Positions 12,401 to 18,400 of a stretch of DNA of 29,550 nt are shown piece after piece (position 1 is the first letter of the stretch; each line of letters begins with the position of its first letter). Origin of the DNA: Choristocarpus tenellus KU-1152 (taxonomy: Eukaryota > Phaeophyceae); the NCBI GenBank assembly GCA_964200185.2, contig CAXNAD020000107.1:1-29550 (forward strand), written 5' to 3'. The position numbers were made by a program, and so were the translations under genes. Under the pieces are notes generated by a model that worked only from the letters and a program-made list of their open reading frames with translations, was not told the DNA's origin and did not search any database.

Positions 12401-15400
12401 CAATTGTCCACTACTTTCTGGCCATCCTACCGGCTCAGCATTGTTTCTTAATTATACCCCTGCAACACTTGCAATGTGACTATGCACCCCCCTCCAGTTA
12501 CCAGTCCATACCTCTTCCATTTGCCCTTCCTAACTAAACCACTCAATCTCCCGATCCCCCCTAAACACCCTCAACTTCAGGCCATGGCATGGGGCACATC
12601 CCCTCGACTGTCTTTGGACAAAAAACAACACCTTGAGAGAACAGGGACTGTGGTCAGTCGGGGTGGGGGTGACGCAAAGGAGGGTAAGCAGTTCATCAAG
12701 TTTGAAGTGTGGTCGACTCACGCACAGAGAGCAGCTGCATGGATCCAGTGCTTGCGGAAGGGATCAGAGGCTGGAGCCACACAAAGGCTGGAAGGAAAGT
12801 TGGACAGGATACACTCAAGTATGCGCCGGCAGGCAAGAGTAACCTTGCATCCAAAATGCAAAATAGATACAGCTTTAGAGATCTTAGGGGAAGAGAGGAG
12901 TGGAGAAGTGGAGAATGGGAGAAGGGGCGAGGAAGAGTGTCAAGACTTCAGCATGAGACCAAGGCGTGTAGAATTAGCTGGCTTGTGGAGTGGCGGAAGA
13001 CTGGGCCAATTTATATGAAGTCTAGTAGAGAATGATAGTGATATGTGAAACATATTATCTATATCAACCTCCAGTAAACCTCAAAATAGTACTCCAGAAG
13101 GAAAGCGCTGATTTGTGAAATATTTCTCAGGTTCACAGAATAGCTTGCCCCTATCTGATATTTTCCGTAACTCATTTCGTACTCTTCATTTTAGTGCATT
13201 GTTCAACGTCATTCATAGAAATTCAGGGCTAGGGCTAGGGGAGAAGCACTAGGACTTGAACAGGTTGAGGGGACTAAAGTTATGTGAACTGAAATGAGAA
13301 AAGTAACAAAATTGTTTGGCCAAGTTGAGTGACATGCTATGATCAATGGGCAACTTTTGTTTTGAGCAACAGTGTATAATAGCTTCCATTTTGAATACAT
13401 CCTACTGACTCCATTTGAGTTAATGACCATTATTGGTGCAAATGTTACTTTTTCAAATAAATGTTTCTTAATGATCAACTTAGGGTATGTGCAATTGTAA
13501 TCATCAAGAAATTTCCTGTGACATTCATTCCGTTGCATCACTCAGAAATCGTTATCTCATCTAGGACCAATGTAGTTCTAATTTCACCATTTCTCACTAT
13601 TCCTAACCAAATTCCCGCCCAGATTCGATCTCACTCCAACCCCTGCCCCCAACATGTTGTCTCGTGGTCTTGCATACAAAAATCAGGTTAGCCTCTGCAA
13701 TCCCCTGACCATACCTGTGGCTTTCTCTGTAGAAACGTTGGGATCCTTTGTTCTTGCCTCCACCCCCCATCCTGAGGGAACTGCTCCCCTTGATGCAAGG
13801 CTGCGTGGGAGTTCACGCGTTCGATCGCGAGGTGGTAGAGCCTCATCGGCCCATCAGCAAAGCCCCTGGAAGAACTCTACCTTGAACCATACCCACAATC
13901 TCAATTCATCGTCGCAGCAAGAACAAGTTTCTTTGATTGGTGCTGTTGGTGGGGCAGTGGTTGAGACTGGGGTTGATTCAGTGAGTAACGTTAAGCAGCA
14001 GGAGGTAGCTGGGGGGGGTCAGAAGGAGAACAACGACCTGGGAACAAGCAACAATTCCAGAGATAGTGGGGGTGAGGCGGAGGGCTGTAGCGAGGGGAAA
14101 GGAGGGAGTCAGGTCGGGCTTAGAGTACCAGGATACTCCAGAGAGGGATGCATCAGGGGATTTACACTGCTCCCAGGGCACAATCTGGCCCTTGACCTGA
14201 TTTTCTATCCATGGGAGGCTTCTCCAGAGATGTCAAAGGGTCTTGAGTCCTCCTTCACAGTTGGGACAGAGGTAGGTGGAAACTATTGCAGGTTAATTGG
14301 GGATGCTTTGGTATGAACCACTAGGTTTCGTGCTATGTAAGATTTGTTGATCGATTAGAAGACTGTACAACAATGCCTAGTTAGGTTCTCTGTCTTGGAG
14401 TAGGGGAGAGATACAAGACTTATAATTTGCAGTGGTTGTTCTAAGGCTCATGTTCGTGAGTCACTAAGGACCAGCCTCTGGAATCAGACAAGGGATGGTA
14501 TATGACACTGGCAAGAAAGACGACATGGTACATAATGGTGCATGGTCCAAGAACTTGGCACAATTATTGTAATAGGTCAGGGAGGGACTTGGACAAGCTC
14601 TATACTCCCATTAATCTTTCCTGAACCTGAGATGAATTAGATTCTTGTATGACGCCAATGAATAAACCCGGGGAGAACTTGAAAATCGGTTCCATTAATG
14701 ATAGTCACAACAAGCAGGTCAAATTCCCAACGAGTAACGATCTAGAGTATGAAATGTGGCTTGTATAGACAGCAATGGTAGGCACTAACCAGATATTGCA
14801 TCCCCTGGAGCACATAGACCTAAGGGTTAGTGAATGTAATCAAGCAGTACATTGACCCAGTTCATAAAGGGTAGGAAGTCCACAGCGCCAAAGCAATTTA
14901 TTTTTATCGCAACCTAAGATAGAGAGATAATCTATAGGTGCAAGGTTGATGCCACATTAAATACCATGATTGAATAATACTGGTACCATGGCACAAGTTG
15001 AGTGGGTCTAACCCCTTGCATGCCACCCTTTCTGTTGGAACGCGCTATCTTGTATTTTTATCGTCCATGGGTATATGGGTTCTTTTTCTTCAGGAGCTTG
15101 TTACCCTCTTCCATCGGACTGAGGGTGAGCTGAGGATACACTTCACCACTGGGCACTCACAATCATTCCATCTTCGTGGAGAGGTGAGGATGGGTATGAG
15201 AGGATCAGTATGATTGCTAAGGTAGCATATAGAGTAAGGATAGGGATTGATGAATTATCCATTCAGTCTCAGGGTTAGGGTTAGGGTTGTCTATAGAGCT
15301 ATCGCTCAAGATCTGGATAAGGTTTTAACTTGAGTGTTGTCCATGTACAGTCGTATGTGGGAAGCCCAACTTGTCGATTTGAGCAGATCCAGGACTTCAA

Positions 15401-18400
15401 TTTGAGGTATGTCTTCCAGAGGTTGAACAACAGATATAAAATGTTTGCAAAATATGGATTTCAGTCAAGGGTATATCGATTGCTTCTGTGGAATATCCTG
15501 AACCATATAACGGTCTTGTGCATTGCATATTTTCAATCAGCAACCACGGCTTATACAGCTTTGGAGAACAAATCCTACACGCTTGTGTAAAGATCAAAGG
15601 ACACTCTAACAATTGTTGGAAAAGGGTTAGCTTTCTTTCCTCGCTGCATTCACCCCTAACACTGTAAAAAATCACCAATATTCCAAACGCGAGTGCACAG
15701 AGGTAAGCTTGATGTCCGTCCAAAAAGAGATAATAATGTATGCGCAACATAGTTCATTTGAAAAACACAACAGCCTTTGAACCTGGGTTGTACCACCGAC
15801 TGAACAAGAGGCTCCTAGACCAGACTGTTGAGGTTTTGGAATGTCGACCAGGTAAGATGTAGGTTTGTATACCATAATGGCATAATGTCAGTAACTAGCA
15901 CATGGTTTTTCCTGTCGTCAGACGAGGTTATAACACCAAAGATTAGCACAGAGCCAAAGTAAACAAGGCGTACCCAGATTTTGTTCGTTTTACATTTTAA
16001 GTCAGTTTTTCAATCTTTTTCAATTCTCTCATATTTGTAAGGAAGAAGTGTTAAGGTTGACTTAAGAGCACTGATTTCTTTATTTTTTGAAAATTTGCGA
16101 CTGAAATCAGAGAAAAGGCCCTTTACTCATTTGTGCATAAAGTCGAATTTTGCAGATAGTTATCAACATCCTCGAAATGCAACTCTGGGTACTTCTCGAT
16201 TACTTTGGCTAACACCCAAAAGGCTGAACACCAAAATCAAACCTACCCCAGAGCGACCCAACCCATTGCCTTCAAGGCAAACTCCAACCTGTAGACAAAT
16301 CCAAATCATTGAAACATCTCGATGCGAATCTTACCCTATGATTTTTTCCATATCGCAACCACAATACCAATTGATTTAATATAAGCATTCAATCGATACA
16401 CACATACACACACACATACACACACACATACACACACAAATCCGATCACAGGTAGTCCGTCCTATGCTCACGGCCGCCCCAGTTACCCACAACTTTGGAG
16501 GTGTGCATACAGAGGCCTCCTTGATGTTGTTTCCTTCAGCCTCTGTTCCTGCATCATGCAAAATGAGCCACAAGGTCAAGGGGGGTATTGGTTTCACACC
16601 TCCCGGTCAGGGCATGTTCTTCCTTGCCAACCCCACGGTAGTAGATGCAGAATGGTCACTCTGCCATTGCCCTCGCCCAACAGCACGGTATGAGAGTTTG
16701 TCGTGTTCATTGGATGGAGCGGTAGCTAGCAAGGACGATGTGACTGTAGACGACCCCTCAGTGTTTGTCTTCAAGGAAGTAAGGGGAACTATACGAGGCA
16801 TGGGACTTCCGCTGGGATCATCAGCAGCCTGCTTACCGGAGGATGTCAACAGGTTGCAGGTAAGACACAGAATGGATAGCAGTAGCCCTCCAATGTGCCG
16901 TAGCCACTTTTTTTTCTGATTTTTTTTGTTGTTTATTTCAAACAAATTGTTGTGTGCATGTGGGAAAAATCAATAGGGAACTAACGCAAAGATATATGCA
17001 CAAATAATTTTGAAGTACACCATGCTGCAAACTCATGCATTGAATTCACATGCCGTAGAAAGCACTACAAACTAGGGGGTACTCCGTATTGAGTGAAAGT
17101 ATCTCAAAGGGTACGAATTTTTCCCTGTTTGTCCATTTGGGGTTTGGTTTCCCTTGGGTCATTTTAAGACATTTCCCTACTCAAAAATGTTTAGGAGTAG
17201 GTAAAATGTATACATTATGAAACGTGGTGTCCAGAACATGGACATTGACACTACCTAACAAACACGATAGCCAAAATCACATCAAAACCGTACTCTACCC
17301 TCTAAGATACTTTGGCTCATTTTCACTCAATGCCCTAGTCAATCCATGCCCAAAGAAGGAAAAAGGTCACAGATATTAAAGCACAAATTCTGTCTTCTTG
17401 ATCTATCCTTACTTCATCTCCTGCTCTGTTTATCTCATCATCATTGTTGTAATTTTCTTGCTGAGATCGACACCTTTGTTACCCATGTCTGTGTGAGCCC
17501 TGCCAAGATTAGGGTTAGGGAATGTACGAAAAAGGCAGTGCATCAATAGAATGGCCTCTATGTCACATAGAGTCATATGATCGAGGAATATCCTCTCCTT
17601 CGATTTCTGCATCACATACCTTGCCTTCATTCTGTTAGATACCCCTTCCCCCATCCCCATTCTACATCTTACTCTGTTGTCAAACCTTACCTTCATTCAA
17701 TCAGGAGGCATGTTGGAGCCAGATCCCCACACGGGTGACATGGGGGGGAACACAAGGAAGTCCTATTCAACTCCAATCGCGATGTAAGGGCAAGGGGGAG
17801 GAGCAGCAGAGCGCCAGAGCGGAGGAACCGGGGAGAGGGTCACCCTTTGGTGCTGCTACACTAGACTTGGAGACTTCTATAAAGTCCCGCTTGACAACAG
17901 AAGAGGGGAGGAGTGTACCTTATCCCCTGCAAGTAAGAACCACTACAGCATGAATAATTGCCAATGTTTGCTCCTCATGCCATTTTACCATCTGACTGTG
18001 TCAAATTCTTGGTGGAGTACAATTGCCTACAATATCTTGTCGGCACCCAGTCATTGGAAAGGTTGCCAAGAACAAAGAAGCATTCTCATGCATAGTTAAC
18101 AAGGTATTGAACCAGTTGAAGTTTATGCAGCTTTTGTATCAGCACATTTTTTTGTGTATGTATTAAGTCTGACATCACAAAAAAAATTGGCATTTGCGTC
18201 TACTGCATTGCATAGTAGCAGTATTATTCTACCAAATTCTGGACCAGGATCAGATGACCGGATGGATTTCCTAACACTTTGAAGTATGTCATTTAAGGAG
18301 CGACATTGAACTATTATAACATCTCTTAGCCATTATCCTTATGCACCTGTGTCAGGAAGACTTGTGTGGGCAGCGAAGTAATGAACGGTAATAGTGCCAT

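Noticed and set aside
12709-13035. 108-codon plus-strand frame
   Set aside because: It competes with the exon frame at 12581-12832. Its second half is low-complexity Arg/Glu/Gly from purine-rich sequence.
15272-15288. Telomere
   Set aside because: Fewer than three units within an intron; not a chromosome end.
15397-15750. 117-codon minus-strand frame
   Set aside because: It is antisense to the HYDIN-like gene between two exons and has no motif or splice support.
16398-16438. CRISPR-like or regulatory array
   Set aside because: It is a simple CA microsatellite without spacers.
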